A DNA stretch of 30,476 bases from CANKHA01 sp035699705 (lineage in GTDB: Bacteria; Pseudomonadota; Alphaproteobacteria; Rhizobiales; Xanthobacteraceae): assembly GCA_035699705.1 (NCBI GenBank), contig DASSPI010000165.1, positions 1 through 30,476 of the forward strand. Reading direction: 5' to 3'. The notes beneath the pieces were generated by a model, which made no database searches, was not told where the DNA came from, and saw only the letters and a program-made list of their open reading frames with translations. Shown piece by piece: positions 7,197-15,052 of this stretch; within the stretch, counting starts at the first letter, position 1, and each line of letters opens with the position of its first letter. The position numbers were made by a program, and so were the translations under genes.

Positions 7197-7793
7197 TCAG
7201 AGGCCTGCGTTCTGCTGTGCCACCATGCAGAACAGCATGGGAATCGACATCAGCGTGTTGATCCGCGAGGTCAGCATCGCGGTGCGCCCGGCAGCGGTCT
7301 TCTCTTCGGGTGTGGCCGGCACGAGGCCCAGCGCCTTTTGCTGGTTCGGCCAGATGACGAACCAGACATTGAACGCCATGACCAGCGCGAGCCACATGCC
7401 GATGCCGATGGCGATATGGCCCGGACGCAATGTCAGGGCCTGCACCAAATAGCCGCTCATCCAGGCAACCAGCGCACCGGTGATGACGGTGGCGAGGGCT
7501 GCATAGCGGAACCAGAACAACGCACTTGGCGCGATATATTTCGTGACCGCCGCGCGGTGTTCCACCGGCTCGATCTTCGGCACGGTGGGGATCTGCACGA
7601 AATTGAAATACCAAAGCAGCCCGATCCACATCACGCCGCTGATGACGTGCAGCCAGCGCATAACGAATGTCGCCCAAGCATGGTCCAGCTTGATGAATTG
7701 CCCGGTCACCGCCCCGACCACCACGACGATGGCGATCAGCAGCACCAGACCGGCAAGGATCGTGCGCTCAAGCGATTGAAGAATAGCTGTCAT
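7197..7793 (-). CDS. Urate oxidase N-terminal (PuuD-type) integral membrane protein
   Basis: The protein has 198 residues and about five or six hydrophobic segments. It begins MTAILQSLERTILAGLVLLI and contains RWLHVISGVMWIGLLWYFNF and IGIGMWLALVMAFNVWFVIW, matching the membrane domain called Urate_ox_N (Pfam PF06181). In Agrobacterium-type PuuD this domain is fused to a C-terminal cytochrome c and the whole protein hydroxylates urate. Here the protein stops after the membrane domain: there is no CXXCH motif and no cytochrome gene nearby. Conserved histidines such as the one in WLHVISG could bind haem, as inference. No purine-degradation genes flank it, so a urate role is unproven. ATG 7793 has AAGGGGGG about 9 nt upstream, a strong ribosome site. 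Confidence 0.75.
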   Translation of the reverse strand: MTAILQSLERTILAGLVLLIAIVVVVGAVTGQFIKLDHAWATFVMRWLHVISGVMWIGLLWYFNFVQIPTVPKIEPVEHRAAVTKYIAPSALFWFRYAALATVITGALVAWMSGYLVQALTLRPGHIAIGIGMWLALVMAFNVWFVIWPNQQKALGLVPATPEEKTAAGRTAMLTSRINTLMSIPMLFCMVAQQNAGL

Positions 7794-7841
7794 GTGTAAT
7801 GCCCCCCTTGATGAATCGCCGTGACGATAGCACAGCCAATC

Positions 7842-7861
7842 CCGGGCTCAACCAAGCCCGG
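7842..7861. promoter_or_regulatory. Perfect 7-bp inverted repeat between divergent genes
   Basis: CCGGGCT and AGCCCGG flank the 6-nt spacer CAACCA. The element lies between the divergent urate-oxidase-like gene and sodB. With no T-run on either side it is not a typical terminator, and an operator or RNA hairpin is possible. Confidence 0.35.
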
Positions 7862-7891
7862 CTGATGGTTCAAAACCACTGATTTCGCGCC

Positions 7892-7917
7892 GGAACTGTT
7901 GAGCCGCGTTCAGAGTT
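7892..7917 (+). promoter_or_regulatory. EcfG-like (general stress) promoter candidate for sodB
   Basis: GGAAC (7892-7896) and AGTT (7914-7917) are separated by 17 nt, close to the GGAAC-N16/17-CGTT consensus of the Rhizobiales EcfG general-stress sigma factor. The downstream element ends 29 nt before the sodB start codon. A stress-controlled superoxide dismutase would make sense, but the match was made by eye and the first base of the -10 element is off consensus. Confidence 0.3.
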
Positions 7918-7946
7918 TACCGGTATCGGAGAATCAGGAGAGTGCC

Positions 7947-8567
7947 ATGTCGTTTTCATTGCCCGAACTTCCCTATGCATACGATGCGCTCGCCCCTTAT
8001 ATGTCGCGTGAAACGCTGGAATATCACCACGACAAGCACCACCAGGCCTATGTCGACAACGGCAACAAGCTGCTCAAGGGCAGCGAGTGGGAGGGCAAGC
8101 CGGTCGAGGAGGTGGTGAAGGGCTCTTTCGGCAAGAATGCCGGCCTGTTCAACAATGCCGGTCAGCACTACAACCACATCCACTTCTGGAAATGGATGAA
8201 GCCTGGCGGCGGCGGCGACAAGATCCCCGGCAAGCTGAAGGCCAAGATCGACTCCGATCTCGGCGGCCTCGCCAAGATGAAAGAGGATTTCATCCAGGCC
8301 GGCGTTGGCCAGTTCGGCTCCGGCTGGTGCTGGATCACGGTGAAGGATGGCAAGCTCGCCATCACGAAGACGGCGAACGGCGAGAACCCGCTGGTGCACG
8401 GCGGCGCGCCCATCCTGGGCTGCGATGTTTGGGAGCATTCCTATTACATCGACTACCGCAACCGCCGCCCCGATTATCTGAAGGCCTTCGTGGATCACCT
8501 GGTGAACTGGGACCACGTCGCCGAGATGTTCGACGCGGCGATGAACAAGGTGTCCAAGGCGGCCTGA
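7947..8567 (+). CDS. sodB: Iron superoxide dismutase
   Basis: The protein has 206 residues, the normal length for Fe/Mn-SOD. It converts superoxide to oxygen and hydrogen peroxide, probably in the cytoplasm as there is no signal peptide. The four metal ligands are visible: His27 (EYHHDKHHQAY), His77 (QHYNHIHFW), Asp160 and His164 (DVWEHSYYIDY). Gln73, just before the second ligand, and the general sequence favour the iron-type SodB, although alphaproteobacterial enzymes of this group can be cambialistic. ATG 7947 follows AGGAG by 6 nt. The gene is divergent from the urate-oxidase-like gene. A GT39-like gene follows 79 nt downstream with no obvious terminator. Confidence 0.95.
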   Translation: MSFSLPELPYAYDALAPYMSRETLEYHHDKHHQAYVDNGNKLLKGSEWEGKPVEEVVKGSFGKNAGLFNNAGQHYNHIHFWKWMKPGGGGDKIPGKLKAKIDSDLGGLAKMKEDFIQAGVGQFGSGWCWITVKDGKLAITKTANGENPLVHGGAPILGCDVWEHSYYIDYRNRRPDYLKAFVDHLVNWDHVAEMFDAAMNKVSKAA

Positions 8568-8646
8568 CGGCTGCGCAGGCGCGTTGGGGGCCGCCGCTCC
8601 CGGAGACGGGACGGCGGCTGCGGAATCGCGCCATAATCGGCGGATC

Positions 8647-10308
8647 GTGCCTGAACGGGTCCTGCCGCCGGTGACTTCCGCCCCACGCCAATCCTGGACG
8701 CCCGCCGCGCTCTGCGACCGCGCCGCCGTCCTGGTCATTCTCCTTGTCGCGGCCGCGGTGGCGCTGACCTTCCGCGATTACGGCCTCGGCTGGGACGACT
8801 TTACTCACGCGCAATATGGCGAGCTGCTGCTGGCCTTCTATGGCTCCGGCTTCGCCGACCAGCGCGCGCTGTCTTTCGTCAATCTCCACATGTATGGGGG
8901 CGGCTTCGACATGGCCGCCGCCCTGCTCGCAAAACTTCTTCAATCGGACTTGTTCGAAACCCGGCGGCTGGCCGGCGGGCTGATCGGCGTGCTTGGGCTC
9001 GCCGTCACCTGGCGCCTGGCCCGCCGTGTCGGCGGACCGCTGGCGGGATTTTTCGCCGTCATCCTTCTCGCGGCCTGCCCGGTATTTTTTGGCCATATGC
9101 TGATGAACGCGAAGGATGCGCCCTTCGCCGTCGCCATGATCATCCTGCTGCTCGCGCTGGTGCGGCTGCTTTCGGAATATCCGCGCCCAGGCGTTGCGAG
9201 CATTGCGCTGTTCGGGCTCGGGCTTGGCGTCTCGATCGGTTCGCGAACGCTCGGGACTCTGGCCGGCGTGAACATGCTGGCGGCGCTGGCTTTGCTTGCC
9301 GGCCTCGAAGCGAGGGCAAAAGGAATGCGCGAGGCGTTGTTGCGCGCAGGCCGTTTCGTCATCTATCTGATACCCGGCTTGCTGCTGGCCTATGCCGTCA
9401 TGGCGCTGGTCTGGCCCTGGTCGGTGCAGGCGCCGCTCAATCCCTGGCGCGCGGTGACCTATTTCTCGCATTTCTTCGAGCATCCGTGGCGGGAGCTGTT
9501 CGCCGGCGAACTGATCCTCGTTCCCGACATGCCGCGCAGCTATGTGCCGACGCTGTTTGCCCTGCAGCTGCCGGAAATCTTTCTGGCGCTCGGCGTGTCC
9601 GGCCTGTTGGGCGCTTGTTACGCCGCTGCGCGGCGCGATCTGCCGGCGCGGCAGCGGGCGATTTTCCTTTGCGTCGCCATGGCGGCGGTGTTTCCCATCG
9701 CGCTCACGGTCGCCCTGCGGCCGGCGATGTATAACGGCATCCGGCATTTCGTCTTCGTGTTGCCGCCGCTGGCCGTGCTCGGAGGTTTGGCCGGCGCCTG
9801 GCTGTTCGACTGGTCGAGTTGGCGCTTTCGCTTCGGCGCGGCGGCGGCCGCCATCCTCTTCGGTCTTGGCGTGATGCTGCCGGCGATCGAAATGGTGCGG
9901 CTGCATCCCTATCAATACACCTATTTCAACCGGCTCGCCGGCGGCGTCGCCGGTGCGCAGAGCCGCTACATGCTGGATTACTGGGGGCTGTCGTTCAAAC
10001 AGGCCTCGCAGGCCCTGGCGGCGAAGATCGCCGCCGACAAGATGCAAAAGCCGGCGGGACGGCCGTGGAAAGTCGCCGTGTGCGGCCCGCATCCCTCCCC
10101 GCGGGTCGAGCTCGGCCAAGATTTCGAGATGAGCTGGGATCCGCAAGGCGCAGACTTCGCGCTGATGCTCGGCACGTTCTATTGCCGGGAATTCGACGCG
10201 CCGGTGCTCGCGGAAATCCGGCGCGAGGGTGTGCTCTATGCGCGCGTCTATGACCTGCGCGGCCGGTCCTATCCGTCGCTGTTCAACCCGTACCCCGGGC
10301 AGAATTGA
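8647..10308 (+). CDS. Polytopic membrane glycosyltransferase-like protein (GT39/GT-C type)
   Basis: From GTG 8647 the protein has 553 residues; an in-frame TTG at 8584 would add 21. About ten hydrophobic segments run through the protein. After the first comes the periplasmic loop YGLGWDDFTHAQYGEL with the paired acids Asp50 and Asp51, the hallmark of GT-C glycosyltransferases that use polyprenyl-phosphate sugars (ArnT/PMT-like, family 39). A loop with FGHMLMNAKDAPFA follows. The C-terminal 150 residues after the last helices (from MVRLHPYQYTYFN) look soluble. Members of this group transfer sugars to lipids or proteins at the membrane; the substrate cannot be read from sequence. The 3' end is only 6 nt from the convergent epimerase gene. 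A sugar-related role for both is tempting but unproven. Confidence 0.8.
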   Translation: MPERVLPPVTSAPRQSWTPAALCDRAAVLVILLVAAAVALTFRDYGLGWDDFTHAQYGELLLAFYGSGFADQRALSFVNLHMYGGGFDMAAALLAKLLQSDLFETRRLAGGLIGVLGLAVTWRLARRVGGPLAGFFAVILLAACPVFFGHMLMNAKDAPFAVAMIILLLALVRLLSEYPRPGVASIALFGLGLGVSIGSRTLGTLAGVNMLAALALLAGLEARAKGMREALLRAGRFVIYLIPGLLLAYAVMALVWPWSVQAPLNPWRAVTYFSHFFEHPWRELFAGELILVPDMPRSYVPTLFALQLPEIFLALGVSGLLGACYAAARRDLPARQRAIFLCVAMAAVFPIALTVALRPAMYNGIRHFVFVLPPLAVLGGLAGAWLFDWSSWRFRFGAAAAAILFGLGVMLPAIEMVRLHPYQYTYFNRLAGGVAGAQSRYMLDYWGLSFKQASQALAAKIAADKMQKPAGRPWKVAVCGPHPSPRVELGQDFEMSWDPQGADFALMLGTFYCREFDAPVLAEIRREGVLYARVYDLRGRSYPSLFNPYPGQN

Positions 10309-10314
10309 GTTCGC

Positions 10315-11256
10315 TCACCCGCGCGCCGCCTTCAGCTCGGTGAGGAAGTCCTCGAACGCGGAGCGGACGGAAAAGCGCGGCTCCCAGCCGAGATGCCGCT
10401 TGGCCGCGGAGATGTCGAGCGGATCGGACTTCGACTTCGGCGGCTCGCCCGGCTCGATCTCGTAACGCAGCGACGGGAACAGCGCCTTCACCGCGGCCAG
10501 CACTTCATCGAACGGGGTAACCACGCCATTGCCGATGTTGAAGACCGCCTGCTTCGGCATCGGCACGGTGGCGGCGAGATCGATCGCGCGGCCCATGTCC
10601 TTGGCGTAGAGATATTCATTCGCCATGGTCTGGGACTGCTCGATGCGCGCGGTCTTGCCGTCGAGGCCGGCTTCCAGCAGGTCCTGCATCTTCTTGCCGC
10701 CGCCCGAGCCCGACCAGAAATGGCCGAAGCCGAAGACATTGGCCGGCCGCAGCACGATCAACTCAAAGCCATGCAGGTTGGCATAAGCTTCCAGGATCAA
10801 TTCCTTGGCGACCTTGTAATTGCCGTAGCCGCGGCCGCCGCCGCGCGGAAAATCCTCGCTCGTCGGACCGCTGGTCTTCCGCCGCCGGTCGTAGACGCCG
10901 AAGGTGCTGATATGCACCAGCCGGCGCACGCCGGTGAGCCGCACCGCTTCGGCGACATTGCGCGTGCCGCCGAGATTGATGTCAAAGCCGATGGTGAGCG
11001 ACTGCTCCACCCGCGAGCCGATCAGCCCGGCGGTATGCACCACCGTGTCGGCCTTGTGGGCCTTGATGGTCTCGATCAGCGCGGGCAGATCGCGCACGTC
11101 GTTGCGGGCCAGCGCATAGCCTTTGTCGCCGAGCTTCCTGCGCAGGAAATCCGCCCGCGGCTCGGGATCGAGGAAGACCACGTTCTCGCCGCGCGCCAGC
11201 GCTTCCCGGCCGAAGGCGGTGCCGACCAGCCCGGCGCCTGTCACCAGTGTTGTCAT
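10315..11256 (-). CDS. NAD(P)-dependent epimerase/dehydratase (extended SDR)
   Basis: The protein has 313 residues, typical of extended short-chain dehydrogenases acting on nucleotide sugars. The Rossmann glycine motif GAGLVG is at residues 7-12. Asp30 follows strand 2, favouring NAD. The catalytic region shows HISTFGVY (residues 115-122) and Tyr147-xxx-Lys151 in GNYKVAK. The pattern RPANVFG and a C-terminal LGWEPRFSVRSAFEDFL, typical of UDP-sugar epimerases, are also present. The substrate (for example UDP-glucose or another activated sugar) is not defined. It begins 3 nt after the DUF2442 gene, so the two are co-transcribed and probably translationally coupled. It converges on the GT39-like gene. 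Confidence 0.88.
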   Translation of the reverse strand: MTTLVTGAGLVGTAFGREALARGENVVFLDPEPRADFLRRKLGDKGYALARNDVRDLPALIETIKAHKADTVVHTAGLIGSRVEQSLTIGFDINLGGTRNVAEAVRLTGVRRLVHISTFGVYDRRRKTSGPTSEDFPRGGGRGYGNYKVAKELILEAYANLHGFELIVLRPANVFGFGHFWSGSGGGKKMQDLLEAGLDGKTARIEQSQTMANEYLYAKDMGRAIDLAATVPMPKQAVFNIGNGVVTPFDEVLAAVKALFPSLRYEIEPGEPPKSKSDPLDISAAKRHLGWEPRFSVRSAFEDFLTELKAARG

Positions 11257-11259
11257 GCG

Positions 11260-11532
11260 TCAGGCAGCGCTTCGTTCGAGAAGGCCCACCTTTTTCATTT
11301 CATCGTGAAGCGCGATCGAGTCCAGATCGAAACCATTCGGCCAGGTCAGCGTGCCCAGTTCGATAAAAACGCGCGCGAAAAATGCCGGCTCGCGCAGCGG
11401 CTCGATCATCGGTCCGCCGGCGGCCACGATGTCGGAGAAGTCACGTTCGCCTTCGGTTCCGTCGGAGAAATGGACGCGCAAACGAAAGCCACCCAGTTTG
11501 TCCACTCTCACAATCTTGACGATATCGATCAT
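11260..11532 (-). CDS. DUF2442 family protein
   Basis: The protein has 90 residues and matches the DUF2442 family: GFRLRVHFSDGTEGERDFSD, then EPLREPAFFARVFIELGTL and WPNGFDLDS. DUF2442 proteins often pair with DUF4160 proteins in small modules that look like toxin-antitoxin pairs. No DUF4160 partner is found on either side here, so this is a solitary member. Its stop is 3 nt before the epimerase start. The upstream gap to the dipeptidase gene is 107 nt. The biochemical function is unknown. Confidence 0.85.
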   Translation of the reverse strand: MIDIVKIVRVDKLGGFRLRVHFSDGTEGERDFSDIVAAGGPMIEPLREPAFFARVFIELGTLTWPNGFDLDSIALHDEMKKVGLLERSAA

Positions 11533-11639
11533 TCGGTTTCGTCCGGTCCTGGAACTTGTTCGAACGGCTCATGTCTCCGCCCACGCGTACGATTCTTAAC
11601 GCATTCGGCCGCAAATGCCTACCGATGACCTCTCCCGTT

Positions 11640-13034
11640 TTATTCCGCCAGCGCCGAAAGGATGCGCGCCCAGCTGCGCGTGCCCTTGTGGAAGGAGGTG
11701 AGGTCGAATTTCTCGTTGGGCGAATGCACCCGGTCGTCGTCGAGCGCGAAGCCGACCAAGATCGTATCCATGCCAAGCAGGCGCTTGAAATCGGCGACGA
11801 TGGGGATCGAACCGCCCTCGCCCACCGTCACGGCCTTGCGGCCCCACTCGGCGGCGAGCGCGGCGCGGGTCTTGATCAGCGCCGGGTTGTCGAAGCCGAG
11901 ATCGAAGGCCGGCGCCAGGCCGAAATTGGTGAACTCGGCCTTGCAATCCTCCGGCAGGCGCGCGCGCACGAAGGCACGGAAAGCGTCGCACACCTTCTGC
12001 GGGTCTTGCGCGCCGACCAGCCGGAAGGAAACTTTCGCCATCGCCTGCGCCGGCAGCACGGTCTTGGCGCCCTCGCCGGTATAGCCGCCGACGATGCCGT
12101 TGATCTCGGCGGTCGGCCGCGTGGCGATCTGCTCGATCAGCATGCGGTCCTTCTCGCCCGCCGGCACTTTCAGCCCGACCGGGGCGAGGAAATCTTCCAC
12201 CGTGAGATCGAGGCCCTTGAGATCGGCCTTGATGTCGGCCGGCAACTCCTTCACCCCGTCGTAGAAACCCGGCAGGGTCACGCGGCCGTTGTCGTCATGC
12301 AGCGCGGCAAGAATTTTCGAGAGCACACGCAGCGGATTTTGCGCCGCGCCGCCGAACAGACCGGAATGCAGATCGCGGTCGGCGCAGGTGAGCTTCACCT
12401 CCTCATACACCAGGCCGCGCAGCGAGGTGGTCACCATCGGGGTTTGCGGGTCCCACATGCTGGTGTCGCAGACCAGCGCGACGTCCTGCTTCAGCTCTTC
12501 GGCATTGTCCTTGACGAAGCCGAACAGATGCGCCGAACCGCACTCCTCTTCGCCCTCGATCATCACGGTGATGGGCAGCGGCAGCTTGCCGGTGACCGCC
12601 TTGAAGGCGCGGCAGGCCTCGATGAAGGTCATCGCCTGCCCTTTGTCGTCGCAGGCGCCGCGCGCGACGATGATTTTGCGTCCGTCCGGCAGCGTGGCGA
12701 TGCGCGGCTCGAACGGCGGCGTCTCCCACAGCTCGAGCGGATCGACCGGCTGCACGTCGTAGTGGCCGTAGAACAGGACGCGGGGGCCGTTTCCGCTGCC
12801 TTGCCCCTGCGGCGTTTTGCCTACGACGATCGGATGGCCGCCCGTCGGCCGGACGCTGGTCTGCAGGCCGAGATTCGACAGGTTTTCCGCCACGTATTCT
12901 GCCGCAATGCGGCAGTGGTCCTTGAACGCGGGGTCGGTGGAGACCGACGGGATGCGCAAAAACTCGAACAGACGCTCGACGCTCTGGTCGAGATCGCGAT
13001 CAATCCGGTCGAGCACCGCATCAAGCGAGGTCAT
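11640..13034 (-). CDS. M20 family metallo-dipeptidase
   Basis: The protein has 464 residues, the expected length for M20 dipeptidases related to carnosinase/CNDP. Metal-site residues are visible: His91 (FYGHYDVQPVDP), Asp129/130 (GACDDKGQ), Glu162/163 catalytic and bridging (EGEEECGS), Asp190 (VCDTSMW) and His437 (DRVHSPNEKFD). The lid domain lies between about residues 205 and 360. It hydrolyses short peptides, probably in the cytoplasm as there is no signal peptide; exact specificity is unknown. ATG 13034 has GGAG about 9 nt upstream. It is divergent from the DUF2267-like gene across 255 nt, in which I see no further feature. Confidence 0.92.
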   Translation of the reverse strand: MTSLDAVLDRIDRDLDQSVERLFEFLRIPSVSTDPAFKDHCRIAAEYVAENLSNLGLQTSVRPTGGHPIVVGKTPQGQGSGNGPRVLFYGHYDVQPVDPLELWETPPFEPRIATLPDGRKIIVARGACDDKGQAMTFIEACRAFKAVTGKLPLPITVMIEGEEECGSAHLFGFVKDNAEELKQDVALVCDTSMWDPQTPMVTTSLRGLVYEEVKLTCADRDLHSGLFGGAAQNPLRVLSKILAALHDDNGRVTLPGFYDGVKELPADIKADLKGLDLTVEDFLAPVGLKVPAGEKDRMLIEQIATRPTAEINGIVGGYTGEGAKTVLPAQAMAKVSFRLVGAQDPQKVCDAFRAFVRARLPEDCKAEFTNFGLAPAFDLGFDNPALIKTRAALAAEWGRKAVTVGEGGSIPIVADFKRLLGMDTILVGFALDDDRVHSPNEKFDLTSFHKGTRSWARILSALAE

Positions 13035-13289
13035 CGGGTTACTCCAGGTCTTCTCTGCAAGTTTTCAAGTCTTGCCTGCAAGTCTTTGTCCGTTTCGACA
13101 AACTAGCAATCGCCCGCACGGCTGGAAAGCGCATCACACGAGGCCGTGAGGCGCTATACGGCGCGGTGTTTCTCTCGCGCCACCATTATGAAATATTTTC
13201 ACGCAGCACCTTGGCGCGCTTGTCTTCTCTCGCGTTTTGCGTCCAATATCGCCGCAACCTACCGCAGTGTGGGACGGGGGCGAGGGGAA

Positions 13290-13652
13290 ATGGACGAACT
13301 TGTCGAACGCTTGGTCGCCCATGTTGGCGTCTCCCGAACCCAAGCCGAACAGTCCATTGGCATCATCCTCGATTTCCTGAAAACGGAAGGGCCGCCCGAC
13401 AAGGTGCAGGCGCTTCTGGACAAGCTTCCGGGCTCTGAAGCCTATCTGCAATCCGCGAATGCCGCTGGCGACGGCGGCATGTTCATGAGCGGCATCATGG
13501 GCGCCGGCACGCGCATGATGTCCGCAGGTCTCAGCATGGATCAGGTGCAAGCCGTCACGCGCGAGACCATTGCTTACGTGCGCGAAAAGGCCGGCGAAGA
13601 CACCATCGGCGAGATCGTGGGCGCAATCCCCGGCCTCGGTCAGTTCATTTAA
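13290..13652 (+). CDS. DUF2267/DUF2780-like small soluble protein
   Basis: From ATG 13290 the protein has 120 residues. It starts MDELVERLVAHVGVSRTQAE, a helical module with LDFLKTEGPPDKVQALLDKL. A Gly/Met-rich middle follows (GDGGMFMSGIMGAGTRMM). The C-terminal helix is IGEIVGAIPGLGQFI. The pattern is that of small helical proteins annotated DUF2267 or DUF2780 in Hyphomicrobiales. The open frame continues upstream to 13146, but that part lacks similarity and ATG 13290 is preceded by GAGGGG, though only 2 nt away. It is followed after 33 nt by the DUF4332 gene and may be co-transcribed. No function is known. Confidence 0.7.
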   Translation: MDELVERLVAHVGVSRTQAEQSIGIILDFLKTEGPPDKVQALLDKLPGSEAYLQSANAAGDGGMFMSGIMGAGTRMMSAGLSMDQVQAVTRETIAYVREKAGEDTIGEIVGAIPGLGQFI

Positions 13653-13685
13653 CCGCTTAAGTTTACGCGAATTGAGTCAAGTCTA

Positions 13686-14096
13686 ATGGCCTCCTACCCA
13701 ATCACCGACATCGACGGAATTGAAGACGATATGGCCTTGAGGCTGAAGTCGGTGGGCATCAGGACCACGGGACGGCTGCTGGAGGCGGCGCGTAGTCCGA
13801 GGGGGCGCAAGCTGCTGGCGGAATTGACCGGATTTGACGAGAAAAAAATCCTGTGCTGGGCCAACATGGCCGACAAGATGCGGGTCAAAGGCGTCGGCGA
13901 GGAATATGCCGAACTGCTGCATGCCGCCGGCGTCGACACGGTCAAGGATCTGAAATACCGCAACCCCGCCAATCTGGCCAAGGCGATGGCGGCGGCCAAT
14001 GCCAAGCGCAAGCTGGTCCGCCTGCTGCCGTCGGAAAAGGCCGTGGTGCGCTGGATCGAGCACGCCAAGAAGCTTCCGCTGAAGATCACCTATTGA
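13686..14096 (+). CDS. DUF4332 helix-hairpin-helix protein
   Basis: The protein has 136 residues with two copies of a helix-hairpin-helix-like unit. The first is ITDIDGIEDDMALRLKSVGI near the N-terminus; the second is VKGVGEEYAELLHAAGVDTV near residues 60-80. This matches the DUF4332 family, whose fold resembles non-specific DNA-binding HhH domains; actual DNA binding is not shown. It ends ITY-stop at 14096. Downstream lies a half copy of the palindromic repeat found at 21275, and then folP. Confidence 0.85.
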   Translation: MASYPITDIDGIEDDMALRLKSVGIRTTGRLLEAARSPRGRKLLAELTGFDEKKILCWANMADKMRVKGVGEEYAELLHAAGVDTVKDLKYRNPANLAKAMAAANAKRKLVRLLPSEKAVVRWIEHAKKLPLKITY

Positions 14097-14111
14097 CGCG
14101 CCGCGCCGCCT

Positions 14112-14148
14112 GGTGCCGCTTATTTGAAGTTCCTGCACCACCTGCGGC
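14112..14148 (+). repeat. Half copy of a dispersed palindromic repeat
   Basis: These 37 nt match the left arm and loop of the palindrome at 21277-21313 at 31 of 37 positions by hand alignment, including an unbroken ATTTGAAGTTCCT. The matching right arm (AGGAACTTCAAA) is absent, so this is a truncated copy. It lies between the DUF4332 gene and folP and ends 5 nt before a TTGACA hexamer. Confidence 0.7.
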
Positions 14149-14153
14149 CGTGC

Positions 14154-14159
14154 TTGACA
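14154..14159 (+). promoter_or_regulatory. TTGACA -35 hexamer candidate for the folate genes
   Basis: TTGACA stands 30 nt upstream of the folP start and directly after the half repeat. The hexamer 17 nt further on (CAAAGC, 14177-14182) is a poor -10, so the promoter is uncertain. It would require initiation very close to the start codon, or the GTG start at 14225. Confidence 0.25.
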
Positions 14160-14188
14160 CTCCGCCGGGGACCGCGCAAAGCGAATCC

Positions 14189-15052
14189 ATGACAGTCGCG
14201 GACTGCATCAGGCCGGGAAGCGCCGTGAGCGATGCCCCACCATCCTTCCTGTCGCGGCTGCTGGCGAAAGGCCGGCCGCTCGTCATGGGCGTGCTCAATG
14301 TCACGCCGGATTCCTTTTCCGATGGCGGACGCTTTCTCGACCCTGCAAAGGCCCTCGCCCAGGCGGAGAGGATGATCGCCGAAGGCGCCGATGTCATCGA
14401 TGTCGGGGCGGAGTCGACCCGGCCCTATGGCGGCGCGGCGCCGGTCCCGGCCGAGGACGAACGGGCCAGGCTTGCGCCGATCTTCGGCAAGGTCGTTGCC
14501 CTGGGCGTGCCGGTGTCGATCGACACCCTCAAGGCGGAAGTCGCAGCCTGGGCGCTTGACCAGGGCGCCGCCATGATCAACGACGTCTGGGGCCTGCAGC
14601 GCGATCCCGGACTGGCCGCGCTGGCCGCCGAGCGGCGCGTGCCTGTCGTCGTCATGCATAATCGCGACAAGGCCGATCCCGCCATCGACATCCTCGCGGA
14701 TATCGACGCCTTCTTCCGCCGCTCGCTCGCCATTGCCGAACGCGCCGGCATCGCGCGCGGACAGATCGTGCTCGATCCGGGTATCGGCTTCGGCAAGACC
14801 CCGGAGCAAAGCATGGCGGCTATTGCACAGCTCGCGCGCTTCAAATGCTTCGGGCTGCCGCTGCTGGTCGGCGCTTCGCGCAAGCGCTTCATCAGCGCCG
14901 TGACGCCGTCGGAACCCGACCAGCGCCTCGGCGGCTCGCTCGCCGCGCATCTGCTGGCGGTGGAAAACGGCGCGGCGATCCTGCGGGTGCATGACGTCGC
15001 GGAAACCGTGCAGGCGCTACGGGTAGCGGCCGCGATCCGGGGGGCGCCGTGA
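14189..15052 (+). CDS. folP: Dihydropteroate synthase
   Basis: The protein has 287 residues from ATG 14189. GTG 14225, preceded by GGAAG, is an alternative that would give 275 residues, still a normal family length. The enzyme joins 6-hydroxymethyl-dihydropterin pyrophosphate to p-aminobenzoate in folate synthesis and is the sulfonamide target. Signature motifs are VLNVTPDSFSDGGRF, IDVGAESTRPYG, the second-strand motif SIDT, and GASRKRF near the C-terminus (pterin and phosphate binding). It opens the folate set folP-folB-folK. Its TGA overlaps the folB GTG start by 4 nt (GTGA). Confidence 0.96.
   Translation: MTVADCIRPGSAVSDAPPSFLSRLLAKGRPLVMGVLNVTPDSFSDGGRFLDPAKALAQAERMIAEGADVIDVGAESTRPYGGAAPVPAEDERARLAPIFGKVVALGVPVSIDTLKAEVAAWALDQGAAMINDVWGLQRDPGLAALAAERRVPVVVMHNRDKADPAIDILADIDAFFRRSLAIAERAGIARGQIVLDPGIGFGKTPEQSMAAIAQLARFKCFGLPLLVGASRKRFISAVTPSEPDQRLGGSLAAHLLAVENGAAILRVHDVAETVQALRVAAAIRGAP

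Noticed and set aside
8362..10146. 594-residue minus-strand open frame across sodB and the GT39-like gene
   Set aside because: Antisense to clear coding sequence; the translation is Arg/Gln/His-rich without any domain.
11260..11532. Toxin-antitoxin module
   Set aside because: Only the DUF2442 member is present; no partner of suitable size lies on either side.
11556..13106. 516-residue plus-strand open frame across the M20 dipeptidase
   Set aside because: Antisense to a protein with all five metal-ligand motifs. No domain is readable in the shadow.
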